NCBI GenBank assembly: GCA_944320105.1
Contig: CALUGA010000003.1
Coordinates: forward strand, 62,001 to 126,000
Length of the DNA stretch: 64,000 bases
From: an uncultured Prevotella sp.
GTDB lineage: Bacteria; Bacteroidota; Bacteroidia; Bacteroidales; Bacteroidaceae
Reading direction: 5' to 3'
This document shows positions 19,517 through 28,051 of this stretch, one piece after another (position 1 is the first letter of the stretch; every line of letters starts with the position of its first letter). A program made the position numbers and the translations under genes. The notes beneath the pieces were generated by a model. That model did not search any database. It was given only the letters and a program-made list of their open reading frames with translations, and was not told the origin of the DNA.

Positions 19517-21007
19517 CTACTCCCCCATCAGCTTGTCGTAGTCGGCCGTGAGCTTCACCCCGCGCTGCCAGTCGTAGAGCGTGGCGCGGCGCAGCGTGTA
19601 GTAGTCAGTCCAGTAAGTCTGCAACTGGCTTATATACTGCGACTTGGCCGTCTCGGCCTCTTGCAGGGCAGTGTTCAGGTCGGTCACGGTGATGGTGCCT
19701 TCCTCAAAGCGGCGCTTGCTTATGTCGTAGCGTTCGGCAGAAATCTCCTCGGCCCTCTTGGCCGTGCGGCACTGCTCCGCCTGGTAGGCAAACTGCATCA
19801 CCTGCCGCCTTATGTCCTCCACGTACTCCACGCGGGCCTGCTCCACCTCCACGTTGGCCAGCTCCAGCTGCGCTTCGGCCACGTGTACGCGGCCCTTGCT
19901 CACGCCCCAGTCGAAGATGGGCAGCGAGAGCGACAGCCCTATCACCTCGTTGTCCCTCAGGTTGCCGTATGCCCCCTTGAAGGTGTCAGCCGTCTTGTTG
20001 AAGCCCACCTCGCTGCTCAGCTGCAACTGTATGCCGCGCTTCGACTTGGCCTCGGCCACGCCCTGCTGCGCCTGCAGCAGCGTGAGCCGCTGCGACGGGG
20101 CGTGGGAGGAGTTCTCCAAGGCGTAGGCCACGGCGTCGTCGGCGCTTATGGCAATGTCTGGCACCTCCGACGGCGGCAGCAGCTCGGCCCCCTGGTAGTC
20201 GGTAAGCCGAAGGTAGGAAAAGAGGTTGAAGAGCTGCTCGTCGAGCTTCAGCTTGTTGTTCGTCACGGCCACCTTGGCGTTGAGCACCGACAGCTCCAGC
20301 TGCAGCATGTCGCTCTTTGTCACCGTGCCTATGCCGAACCGCTTCTGCGCCGTCTCGTACATACGCTGCAGGTCGGCATAGTTGGTGGTGCTCTGCCTGT
20401 ATTCCGTCTGCGCCGATATGGCCCCGAAGAACAGCTGCGTGGCCGTTATCGTTACCTGCTCCATGTCCTCAAGATACTCCTTCTGCGCCATCTCATACTC
20501 CACCGGTGCCGTCTTCTTCTCCCACTTCAGCGTGTTGTACGACCTCAGTGGCTGCGTGTAGCTTATGCGCAGGGGCTGCGAGTTGTAGGTGGTCATGTCG
20601 TAGTTGAACTGGTCCAGTCGGTAGAGGTACGACTGCAGCGACACGGTACCGCCCGTGGCGGGTATCTCCTGGTCGAGCGACAGCGTGAGGCTGTTGGTGA
20701 GCGAGTTGTTGTCCACGTAGTTTATAAGTCCGCTCTCGGCGTCGCGCGCCTCCACCCTTGAGTGGTCGAAGTTGAGCAGGTCGCCACTGAGGTTTACCGA
20801 CGGCAGCAGCTGCGCCCTGAACGAGCGGTATGTCCAGTAGCTGGCTATGTACTCCAGCCGGGCCGACTGCGCATTGTACGACCGCTCCCGCGCAATGCGT
20901 ATCACGTCATTGAGCGACAGCCAGTTGCGCGCCGGTGCCACGCCCGTGCATACGGCCAAGGCGGCCAGCATCATTGCCCGTATCTTCATGCTTCGATTCT
21001 TTGTCAT
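19517..21007 (-). CDS. TolC-family outer-membrane efflux channel
   Basis: Outer-membrane channel (496 aa) of the tripartite pump. After a signal sequence (LAALAVCTGVAPA) two homologous halves carry the long coiled-coil helices of the TolC family, such as YADLQRMYETAQKRFGIGTVTKSD near residue 215 and RYDISKRRFEEGTITVTDLN near 430, whose repeat of RF-x-x-G-T-x-T is typical. I start at the ATG at 21007; one at 20989 (MKIRAMM) is equally possible. The longer frame begins with TTG. First gene of the efflux operon. Confidence 0.93.
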   Translation of the reverse strand: MTKNRSMKIRAMMLAALAVCTGVAPARNWLSLNDVIRIARERSYNAQSARLEYIASYWTYRSFRAQLLPSVNLSGDLLNFDHSRVEARDAESGLINYVDNNSLTNSLTLSLDQEIPATGGTVSLQSYLYRLDQFNYDMTTYNSQPLRISYTQPLRSYNTLKWEKKTAPVEYEMAQKEYLEDMEQVTITATQLFFGAISAQTEYRQSTTNYADLQRMYETAQKRFGIGTVTKSDMLQLELSVLNAKVAVTNNKLKLDEQLFNLFSYLRLTDYQGAELLPPSEVPDIAISADDAVAYALENSSHAPSQRLTLLQAQQGVAEAKSKRGIQLQLSSEVGFNKTADTFKGAYGNLRDNEVIGLSLSLPIFDWGVSKGRVHVAEAQLELANVEVEQARVEYVEDIRRQVMQFAYQAEQCRTAKRAEEISAERYDISKRRFEEGTITVTDLNTALQEAETAKSQYISQLQTYWTDYYTLRRATLYDWQRGVKLTADYDKLMGE

Positions 21008-21040
21008 CTGCCAAGTTTCTTTCAACTTATATTACATTAG

Positions 21041-21127
21041 TTGAATATCCGCAAAGCCCTTATTCCGATGAGCTTCCATATTTCCACTTGTTTGGACTGA
21101 TTGCAGACATCCATTTTCTGTTATCTA
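21041..21127. repeat. dispersed repeat, copy with both end motifs
   Basis: It begins with the 17-bp motif TTGAATATCCGCAAAGC (21041-21057) and ends with a second conserved block (about 21083-21117) containing CTTGTTTGG and GACATCCAT. The same two blocks occur at 29064-29208; the second block alone recurs at 32518-32560. It occupies the spacer upstream of the efflux operon. Confidence 0.65.
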
Positions 21128-21187
21128 TCGGAACTTCTCATTATAAGATTTCCAAAATTAATAATTATTTTGCTTTCAGCCAAATTT

Positions 21188-23233
21188 TCACGGGATACCA
21201 CCCAAAGAAAAGTTTCGCTGCCTTTTTACTGCTGTAACTATGTTCTCCGCCTCCCGCTTCATCTCGCGGGTGGCTTCCGACTCCACCTTGACATCGAACG
21301 CCGCCACGCGGCGGGCCATGCGCAGGCAGTCGGCCCGTCGGCCCTGCTCCTCGTATAGCTTCATGAGGCGGTAGAGCGGGTAAATGCGGTTGGGCATAAT
21401 GCTGAACGCACTGCGGTAGCACCGCTCCGCCTCGGCAGGCATGCCCATGGCGCGGTAGTTGTTGCCCATGAGCACGGTGAACATAGGGTCGGCGCTGAGC
21501 TGCGCGCCCCACCGCAGCATGGCATTGCTGTCGTTATGTCGGCCGAGGCCAGCCAGTGCCTTGCCGAAGTCGAAGAGGAAACGCTCGTTGTCGCCCATCA
21601 GCGGCAGCAGCTCGTAATAGTCGTCTATCATATATGAAGCGTCCACGCCCGCCATCAGCCTGTAATCCTCCGAGGCCGCCACGCGCCGCTCCATGTCAGC
21701 GCGCACCACGAGCGAAGCGAGGAAAAGCACAAATACAAAAGCGCAAAACGCCCCTCTCCCGTCTCCCCCGTGGGGAGAAGCTGTGATGCCACTCGGGGTT
21801 CTCCCCCTCATGGGGGAGTTAGAGGGGGCTGGGGCTGTGGCTGCTGCCCCCCACGCGCACATCAGCACGAACAGAATCCTGTAAGGCTGGCAGTGGAGCG
21901 GATAGGAGAACATGGAAAACACCACAAGGGCCAGCAGCCCGTACATCAGCGGGCGGCACGAGCGGCGCAGGCGCAGCAGGGCCATCACCACAACGGCGGC
22001 AAAAGCCACCATGCCGGGCAGCCCCTGCTCCACGCCGATGGTGAGCAGTTCATTATAGGCGTTGTCTGTGACGTTGGCCGACTGCAACAGGCCCTGCGCA
22101 CCGCCATCGGCAAACAGGGCGGCCACGCCCTCGGCGTAAGCCCCGCCAAAGCCGCCTATGCCTGCCCCCGTCCACGGGTCAGCGGCAATGGCCTTAAGCG
22201 CACCGAGCCACATCACCACCCGCCCGTCGGCAGACCCCTGCTTCAGCAGGTAGGCGGCCACGCCACCCACTACTGCCAACGCCAGCACAACGTATTTATA
22301 CCTCGCCAGCTGTCGCCAATATACGCACGCCGCCACCACAGCCACCGCCACCCACGCCGCGCGGCTCCACGCAACAATTAAAGGTAAAAAAGTAAAAAGA
22401 TAAAAAAGTAAAAGAGTAAAATGGTAAAAAGGTAAAAGGCTGCGCGATGGCATGGGCTGCGGGCATACGTCCGCCTCCTGCATCATGTCTCCTGCATCCT
22501 GCATTACGTCTCCAGCATTCTGCCTCCCGTCTCCTGCCTCCATGCACTTGTCTGAACTCCTGTACTCCTGCAACTCCTGAACTCCTGAGAAAGCATTCGT
22601 CTGAACTCCTAAGAAAGCATTCGTCTGAACTCCTGAACTCCTGTAACTCCTGAACTCCTTAATTGCCCTCCCAAAAGAAAGGGCAAGCGCCACCCCCACG
22701 GCAAGGTAGGCCGAGTAAGGGCCGGGATTGAGGAACGTACCAGTCATGGGGAAGAGGCCGTGGCGGCTCGTGTCGGCAATCAGCTGATATATGCCGAGCG
22801 CAGACTCATAGAGGCAGCCCGCCATGATGAGCACAGCCACCCACACCCCCGCCATCCTGCCCGCCGAGAACAGCAGCCGCAAGGCGAAGTAAAGGAACAC
22901 CGACTCGCTGAAAGCCCAGAACGCCCCGGGGACGAACACTCCGCACCCGGCATAGCACAGCGCAGCCTCCGCCGTCCACCATACAGCAACCACGGCGTCA
23001 ATGGCCGTAGGCATCACGCCACGCCCCGCCACCAAGCAAGCCACCGCGCCAACGGCCATCACCACAGGCACCGCCCGCGACAGCCACAGCTCGCCGCCCA
23101 AGTCGCGCTCCACGTCTACCAACGTGAGTGCCACTATGGCTGCAACAGTAAATACCTGCAAGACGGCGACAAGCCGCCCACGGTATCTCCCACAGCAGAG
23201 GAGCGCAATGCCTATATATTGTCGAATGGTCAT
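21188..23233 (-). CDS. O-antigen ligase-like membrane protein with C-terminal TPRs and repeat-derived inserts
   Basis: Polytopic membrane protein (681 aa) of the WaaL/Wzy_C type. The ligase-like core includes TGTFLNPGPYSAYLAVGVAL near residue 165 and the WSRAAW motif near 292, then a periplasmic loop (DPWTGAGIGGFGGAY), membrane spans, and a TPR-like tail (about residues 560-650). Two stretches do not look native. Residues about 191-285 are encoded by GGAGTTCAGG-type and AAAAGGTA-type repeats (22660-22378) identical in style to the next spacer. Residues about 466-493 are encoded by a GC-rich hairpin element (21751-21830). Neither breaks the frame. Substrate unknown; it could join polysaccharide or other units outside the inner membrane. 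Alternatives: polymerase rather than ligase. Confidence 0.8.
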   Translation of the reverse strand: MTIRQYIGIALLCCGRYRGRLVAVLQVFTVAAIVALTLVDVERDLGGELWLSRAVPVVMAVGAVACLVAGRGVMPTAIDAVVAVWWTAEAALCYAGCGVFVPGAFWAFSESVFLYFALRLLFSAGRMAGVWVAVLIMAGCLYESALGIYQLIADTSRHGLFPMTGTFLNPGPYSAYLAVGVALALSFGRAIKEFRSYRSSGVQTNAFLGVQTNAFSGVQELQEYRSSDKCMEAGDGRQNAGDVMQDAGDMMQEADVCPQPMPSRSLLPFYHFTLLLFYLFTFLPLIVAWSRAAWVAVAVVAACVYWRQLARYKYVVLALAVVGGVAAYLLKQGSADGRVVMWLGALKAIAADPWTGAGIGGFGGAYAEGVAALFADGGAQGLLQSANVTDNAYNELLTIGVEQGLPGMVAFAAVVVMALLRLRRSCRPLMYGLLALVVFSMFSYPLHCQPYRILFVLMCAWGAAATAPAPSNSPMRGRTPSGITASPHGGDGRGAFCAFVFVLFLASLVVRADMERRVAASEDYRLMAGVDASYMIDDYYELLPLMGDNERFLFDFGKALAGLGRHNDSNAMLRWGAQLSADPMFTVLMGNNYRAMGMPAEAERCYRSAFSIMPNRIYPLYRLMKLYEEQGRRADCLRMARRVAAFDVKVESEATREMKREAENIVTAVKRQRNFSLGGIP
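21751..21830. repeat. hairpin-rich repeat element inside the ligase-like gene
   Basis: Two hairpins, TCTCCCCCGTGGGGAGA (21762-21778) and CTCCCCCTCATGGGGGAG (21801-21818), are enclosed by outer arms CCCCTCT (21751) and AGAGGGG (21821). From memory, near-identical CTCCCCCATGAGGGGGAG modules are scattered in many Bacteroidetes genomes. Here the element is read through, giving about 27 low-complexity residues (SNSPMRGRTPSG and neighbours). Confidence 0.75.
22378..22660 (-). repeat. dispersed repeat array inserted in frame in the ligase-like gene
   Basis: The minus strand shows GGAGTTCAGGAGTTACAGG-type units, two copies of a block containing GACGAATGCTTTCT, then GGAGAC/ATGCAGGA units, and finally a pyrimidine-rich tract of CTTTTTAC-like units. 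The same blocks occur in the adjoining spacer at 23240-23480 in the opposite orientation. The pyrimidine tract encodes a strongly hydrophobic stretch (LLPFYHFTLLLFYLFTFLPL) that runs directly into a membrane span. Confidence 0.85.
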
Positions 23234-23239
23234 ATTTTA

Positions 23240-23500
23240 ACAGGAGACGGGAGACTGAATGCAGGAGGCAGACGGATGCTTTCTAAGGAGTTCAGGAGTT
23301 GCAGGAGTATAGGAGTTCAGACAAATGCAGGAGACAGGAGACAGAAGACGGGAGACAGGAGACGGGAGACAGGAGACAGACGAATGCTTTCTAAGGAGTT
23401 CAGGAGTTGCAGGAGTACAGGAGTTCAGACAAATGCAGAAGACGGGAGACAGGAGACTGAATGCAGGAGCCAGAAGACAGTATACAGAATGCCGGGAGGC
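23240..23500 (+). repeat. GGAGTTCAGG / GGAGAC repeat array
   Basis: The first half of the 455-bp spacer between lepB and the ligase-like gene. Two copies of a block run from GAATGCTTTCTAAGG or GGATGCTTTCTAAGG through GAGTTCAGGAGTTGCAGG to GTTCAGACAAATGCAG (from about 23274 and 23383), separated by GGAGACAGGAGACGG-type units. No credible gene lies here; the open frames seen are products of the repeat. Confidence 0.85.
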
Positions 23501-23529
23501 AGACGTACAGGCCTGCCACTTTCGAGACA

Positions 23530-23665
23530 CGAGTTTATGTGATTGCCACTGCTGCATATTTTCTTAATTCTTAACTCTTAATTCTTAATTCCTATATGTC
23601 GGCGCGAGTTTATGTGATTGCCACTGCTGCATATTTTCTTAATTCTTAACTCTTAATTCTTAATT
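23530..23665. repeat. 61-bp direct repeat with TTAATTC tracts
   Basis: The 61-bp sequence at 23530-23590 is repeated exactly at 23605-23665 after a 14-bp spacer. Each copy holds TTTATGTGATTGCCACTGC followed by AT-rich TTCTTAATTCTTAACTC units, which continue to the lepB stop. Nothing coding or promoter-like is seen. Confidence 0.85.
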
Positions 23666-23688
23666 TCTTAACTCCTAATTCTTAACTC

Positions 23689-24552
23689 TTAATTCTTAAT
23701 TACCTTGTTTACTATCCCCACGATATATTCCTCTGGCACTGGGCCGAAATAGCGGGAGTCGTCGGAGTTCAGCACATTGTCGCCGGCCATGAAGTAATAG
23801 TTGTGCTTGAAGCGGTGGCGGCCGAAAGGCTTGCCGTTGGCAGTCACCTTGCCGGATTCCCAATCAACGTCGATGTCCTTTCCCGTCTCCCACTCAAGCA
23901 TTGCCTTGTATATGGTGGCCGACTTGGGGGTAACAGCCATCACGTCGCCTTTCCTCGGGACATACATGGGGCCGAAGTTGCGTATTGTCCACCTGACATG
24001 GGGATTGCGCGGCAGTGACCTCAGCAGCCGCCTGCGCCTCAGCAAGCTGTCGGGGGTGGCCTGCAGCCGCCGCTGCATGGCTTCAAGGCCCAACTGCCCG
24101 CCGTAGTTGTTGTTCCTGTAGTGGCCATCCACTATGCTCACGCTATCGCCGGGCAGCCCCACCACGCGCTTGCAATACACATAATTGATGATGAACTTGA
24201 TTGTTCCCCCGTGGTTGGCGCGGTTGAACACCACTATGTCGTTGTAGGTTATTGGCCGCAGGCCGCGCGTGCGGAAGCTCTGCAGCTGCACCCCGTGCTT
24301 GTTGAAGTGGAAGTCGGTGTATATGCGCGCACCCATGAGCAGCTTGTTCACCCACACCTCGTCGCCCGGCACGAGCGTGGGCCGCATGGAGTCCGACGGG
24401 ATGATGAACTTGTCGGCCACGAACGCGCGCCGCAGCAGGTGCAGGCCGTAGAGGCACGCCCCGCCCACCACGGCCAGGGCCAAGGCGTAAGCCAGCCTTG
24501 CTGCGATGCGGGCCGTGCGTTGCCCTCTTGCTCCACGTTCTCCTCCTGCCAT
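23689..24552 (-). CDS. lepB: signal peptidase I
   Basis: Inner-membrane serine protease (287 aa) that removes signal peptides from exported proteins. One N-terminal span (residues about 20-42) precedes box B with the catalytic serine in PSDSMRPTL (Ser55). The catalytic lysine is Lys128 in KRVVGLPGD, and box E is GDNVLNSDDSRYFGPV. An insertion of about 60 residues between the lysine box and box E is larger than in short forms. It starts 19 bases after the transglutaminase-like gene, so it may be a dedicated or extra peptidase for this locus; a housekeeping role cannot be excluded. Confidence 0.95.
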   Translation of the reverse strand: MAGGERGARGQRTARIAARLAYALALAVVGGACLYGLHLLRRAFVADKFIIPSDSMRPTLVPGDEVWVNKLLMGARIYTDFHFNKHGVQLQSFRTRGLRPITYNDIVVFNRANHGGTIKFIINYVYCKRVVGLPGDSVSIVDGHYRNNNYGGQLGLEAMQRRLQATPDSLLRRRRLLRSLPRNPHVRWTIRNFGPMYVPRKGDVMAVTPKSATIYKAMLEWETGKDIDVDWESGKVTANGKPFGRHRFKHNYYFMAGDNVLNSDDSRYFGPVPEEYIVGIVNKVIKN

Positions 24553-24571
24553 AGGCTTGCACGAATTATGT

Positions 24572-26509
24572 TCACCACCACACCTGCCGTCCGCCCTCGT
24601 AGGTGAACGGACGCTCTTCCTTGCCCTTGGTATGGTTCTTCAGCAGGAGCAAAGCCCCCGTCGGCACACCGCCAAACACAAGCGACTCGCCAGTAGCCTT
24701 CTGCCGGCCAAGCGAGAGCCAACTTCCGCCCGAACAATACAAAAGCTCATAATCGTCGCCGGGGTCGATGTAGTTGCCGTCGTTGCGCAGGTAGTAGGCC
24801 ACGGAGTCGATGCGCACGGGGCGGCCCAGGTCTATGCCTATCTCGTAGCCCACCTCCAGCTTGCTCAGCCCCGTCATGGTCTCGCCGTCGAAGCACTGCC
24901 CGGCGTTCTCCGCCCCATGGGCAAAGGGCTTGCCCGTCAGGACGGAATCGCCGCTATACACCCTCAGTTCTGTTATGGAGCCGCGCTTGCGGGGGTTGGA
25001 GGCGTACCACACGTAGCGGTATGGCTTGCCGCCGACGCGGGCCACGTTGCGATACAGCGGCGTGCGCTCCATCTTCAGCAGGGTGTCGGCGTCGCTGCGG
25101 TCGGGCCTGCTCCCCGCCACCACCGCCGAGCCGGTGGTCTCCTGCCACGGGCGCAGTATGCTACGGGCGAACGGGTACTTGCGGGTGAGGCTCACCGTGG
25201 CAAGGCGCGTGGTGTCGGGCGCGAACTCAACGGCGCGCCCTCCGGAAAGGGAAAACGGCCTGCCCAGGGGCCTCAGGCTGCCGCCGGAATACACGGCCGG
25301 CAAGTACAGCACCGAGTCGGCAAGCCCGTCAAAGCTGCAACGCCCGAGGGTGACACCGGAATAGGCCACGGGCAGCCACCCGCCGCCGGTGCCGAACACG
25401 CAGAGGTAGGCGCAGTCTGCCGACAGAGGCGCACCGCAGCCGTAGGTGCCGCCGAGGCCGTACTCATGCGACACGTCGACGGAATGGGGGTGCATGAACG
25501 TGCGCAGGACTCCCTTCGGGGCCTCGCCGTCAGAATAGTCGGGTTCGGCGTAGGCGTAGGCGTTGCGCCATACCTTGGGCACGCGCTTCACGAAGCCCAG
25601 GTCGACGGGGTAGCCCGCCTCCACGGGATATTTGAGCGAGAACGACGACGAGTTGATGGGGTTGTGGCGGCGGGCCACGCTGTCGCCGCCATACACGGTG
25701 TACGTGCCGTCGGCGGCCACCAGCGCCACCCACGAGTGGCCCGTGGTGCCGTAGTTGGCCCACCGCTGTATGCCGTCAACCACCGCCGGTATGCCCATGG
25801 CCCGCATCGCCATGGCTATGTAGACGCACTGCTGCAGGCAGCGCCCGCGGCGTATGTGGCTTATGTCCACCGCACTGAGCAGGTAGGGCAGGCCGCCCAT
25901 GTGGCGTATGCGGGCGTCGGTGGAGGCCGCGCGGTAGACGGCGTAATAGGCGCGCCTAAGGTCGGTGATGGTGTCCACCACGCCCTTGTAGCGGTTGCGC
26001 AGCGTGTCGCGCCAGCCCATGGGCGAGAGCCGCTCGTCCACGATGCGGTAGGGCAGCACGTAGTTGAGGAACGCCTCCTCGCTAACCTCGCCGCGCCACG
26101 GGGCCTCGCGCCACGTGCGCACCGCCGCCTCTATGTTGTCCTCCAGGTACTCTGCGGTCAGGGTGCGGGCATCGGAGGCATACGCGGGGCGGTCGGAGGC
26201 CGAAAGCTCCTTCCACCACCGTTCAAGCCCGCGCGTGGTCAGGGTGTCGGCGGCGAGCATCCGCGCGGCGAAAGTGTCCACCGCCGCGCTCGTCTTGCTG
26301 CCGTGCTGCCGCATGTTGCCTATGAGGAACTCGGCCGCAGCCAATTTCAAGCCGTCGCCCTCGGCCTCGTACTTGTCGAGCACAGCCTGAAGCTCAGCAG
26401 CGTTGTCGCCGGCATAGTCGAGGCTCTGCCGCAAGGGGGAGGTGCAGGAGGCGAGGGCAAAGGCAAGAAATATCGCAGGCAAAGGATGTATGATCCTAAA
26501 TATTTCCAT
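24572..26509 (-). CDS. transglutaminase-like lipoprotein
   Basis: Secreted lipoprotein (645 aa). I start at the ATG at 26509 (MEIFRIIHPL), giving a signal peptide with lipobox LASC (Cys22). A transglutaminase-like core is seen: a candidate nucleophile Cys224 in GRCLQQC followed by AMAMRAMGIPAVVDG, then His258 in GHSWVAL, then DGTYTVYGGD with the likely aspartate. The C-terminal part (about 480-645) resembles a beta-sandwich/discoidin-like region (ITELRVYSGDSVL, LEVGYEIGIDLGRPVRIDSV). Such domains in Bacteroidetes are often peptidase-like rather than crosslinking. It lies between the propeller lipoprotein and lepB with short gaps. Substrate unknown. Confidence 0.85.
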   Translation of the reverse strand: MEIFRIIHPLPAIFLAFALASCTSPLRQSLDYAGDNAAELQAVLDKYEAEGDGLKLAAAEFLIGNMRQHGSKTSAAVDTFAARMLAADTLTTRGLERWWKELSASDRPAYASDARTLTAEYLEDNIEAAVRTWREAPWRGEVSEEAFLNYVLPYRIVDERLSPMGWRDTLRNRYKGVVDTITDLRRAYYAVYRAASTDARIRHMGGLPYLLSAVDISHIRRGRCLQQCVYIAMAMRAMGIPAVVDGIQRWANYGTTGHSWVALVAADGTYTVYGGDSVARRHNPINSSSFSLKYPVEAGYPVDLGFVKRVPKVWRNAYAYAEPDYSDGEAPKGVLRTFMHPHSVDVSHEYGLGGTYGCGAPLSADCAYLCVFGTGGGWLPVAYSGVTLGRCSFDGLADSVLYLPAVYSGGSLRPLGRPFSLSGGRAVEFAPDTTRLATVSLTRKYPFARSILRPWQETTGSAVVAGSRPDRSDADTLLKMERTPLYRNVARVGGKPYRYVWYASNPRKRGSITELRVYSGDSVLTGKPFAHGAENAGQCFDGETMTGLSKLEVGYEIGIDLGRPVRIDSVAYYLRNDGNYIDPGDDYELLYCSGGSWLSLGRQKATGESLVFGGVPTGALLLLKNHTKGKEERPFTYEGGRQVWW

Positions 26510-26537
26510 TGCTTTGAAAAATGGCACAAAGACATTT

Positions 26538-27554
26538 TTATTTCAACAATGATGCATTAAGATTCATTTCATATCGATAAAAAGTAGCTCCTATTTCATG
26601 TTCAGCATAGCCAACCAAACAGCCAGTCGCATCGAACTGAATAGTACCAACCTCCTTATCTAAATAGATTTTTTGACTTATATCACCGTCTACATCAACA
26701 ACAATCAATTCATTGCCCGTTCTATTCTTGTGATTTGTACACTTCAGACAATAAAAGTTTATTCCATCTGTGCAAACATCCAAATACACATATTCTTCTT
26801 TTGCCTTACTCCTTTCACCCATTATGACAATCGGGGACATTTCATTATTTGGGGATATTTGCAAAAGTTCCATTCTGTCTGCATGTTTGTAAGCCAAAAG
26901 CACCTTATCCCCTATTAAATCAAAATCATAATCGTATGCGGTGTAGGCTCTTGCGTCACCGCCATTTTCTTCACGATAAGAACAAACATAGGAGGAAAGG
27001 TCTTCCCGTCTCTTCATGTCTGTCAAGTGCAACACTGTCTTGTCAAAATCCTCTTTCATAAGAAAGAGAGAATCATTAATCTCCAGCATAATAGTATACG
27101 GACGACACAGCCCATCCCCATTTTCAGACAATCGGTATGTATGTTTTTTTACTATTGTATCTCTATTTATGTCGAACACATACAACGACCTCTTCATTAT
27201 ATCATATAACGACAACTCACCGGCCTTCTTAGTTTTGCACCAATTATGGGTAATGAACTCATCTGCACCACGGCCCTGCGCTCCAAAAGTATAGAGTAAA
27301 TCAAATTCAGGATATGTATATACCTTAATAAAGTTACTTGCCTCCGAAGTCCGAAGCACGGCTATGCCCTCAGATATTTTCCAGTCCCACAAGTTAAAAT
27401 TCTCTTCAATTCGGATTGAGTCTTTCGCATAGCCTGAGATTTCAGAATCACAATCTATATCGTCAACGAATTTCACAGTGGCCTCTCGTTCTGAACACCC
27501 ATAGACAAGAAACCCCACAAGAAGCAATGCTAAAATTTTAGATTTATCTTTCAT
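26538..27554 (-). CDS. BF3164-like six-bladed beta-propeller lipoprotein
   Basis: Lipoprotein (338 aa) with signal peptide and lipobox VYGC (Cys20). It has the BF3164/TolB-like pattern: FNLWDWKISEGIAVLRTSE, then YTFGAQGRGADEFI, ELSLYDIMKRSLYVFDI and later YVYLDVCTDGINFYCLKC, suggesting repeated propeller blades. From general knowledge, genes of this family lie beside NVEALA peptide genes in Bacteroides, and one is 223 bases upstream here. The gene is clearly more AT-rich than its neighbours, a sign of separate origin. The function is unknown; a surface receptor or peptide partner is a guess. Confidence 0.85.
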   Translation of the reverse strand: MKDKSKILALLLVGFLVYGCSEREATVKFVDDIDCDSEISGYAKDSIRIEENFNLWDWKISEGIAVLRTSEASNFIKVYTYPEFDLLYTFGAQGRGADEFITHNWCKTKKAGELSLYDIMKRSLYVFDINRDTIVKKHTYRLSENGDGLCRPYTIMLEINDSLFLMKEDFDKTVLHLTDMKRREDLSSYVCSYREENGGDARAYTAYDYDFDLIGDKVLLAYKHADRMELLQISPNNEMSPIVIMGERSKAKEEYVYLDVCTDGINFYCLKCTNHKNRTGNELIVVDVDGDISQKIYLDKEVGTIQFDATGCLVGYAEHEIGATFYRYEMNLNASLLK

Positions 27555-27777
27555 AAAACATTAATTTAAAATTCACCATATTGTATTTTGCATAAATGTA
27601 AGGCAAACAATGTCGATATTTCCTGCGCCGGATTTATATTCTTTAAATACAAAGTCTGTTCGCGTAAAAAATCTATAATAAGCTATTACCAAATGCAGCA
27701 TGACTTCGCATAAAGAACAACATCTTCTTAAAAACCATTTACAACAAACAGACTTTATATTTAACTGCTCAATAGGT

Positions 27778-28032
27778 TTAGCGGCAATAGCCTTCCGTTG
27801 TGTTAGGAGCCTTATTCACCCATACTCTACAACAATCATACCCTCCGCCTGCATCGCCCGTAAAAGCGGTGTAACCATTAGTATAATGGCACTCATCGTC
27901 AGATTTTGTCAACGCCTCCACGTTTTCAAGCAGCAAGGCTTCCTCCTCCGACTGCGGGCTGTATGCCCCATAACCCATGTAGCCCATGGCTACCACTGCC
28001 GCAATTGCAAGCGGCACGAAAAGCTTCTTCAT
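27778..28032 (-). CDS. NVEALA family secreted peptide
   Basis: Small protein (84 aa) with a hydrophobic signal segment (residues 4-22) and the family motif as ENVEALT at 36-42. The tail has four cysteines (48, 67, 68, 83) and is rich in Gly, Tyr and Asn, so disulfides are likely outside the cytoplasm. It lies 19 bases after the CxxC lipoprotein gene and upstream of the propeller gene. No modifying enzyme or peptidase-ABC transporter is next to it. The family is known in Bacteroidetes but without an established role, as far as I know. Confidence 0.88.
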   Translation of the reverse strand: MKKLFVPLAIAAVVAMGYMGYGAYSPQSEEEALLLENVEALTKSDDECHYTNGYTAFTGDAGGGYDCCRVWVNKAPNTTEGYCR

Positions 28033-28051
28033 AATTGTAAAATTTTAATTA

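Noticed and set aside
23237-23557. Frames of 80-260 aa in the lepB-ligase spacer
   Set aside because: Products are translations of GGAGTTC/GGAGAC repeats with no start signal and no signal peptide or domain.
23689-24552. Signal peptidase as an accessory sortase-type enzyme
   Set aside because: All boxes of signal peptidase I with Ser55/Lys128 are present; there is no sortase cysteine motif.
24506-26560. 684-aa plus-strand frame opposite the transglutaminase-like gene
   Set aside because: High-GC antisense frame rich in His, Arg and Ala with no recognisable domain. The minus strand encodes a coherent lipoprotein.
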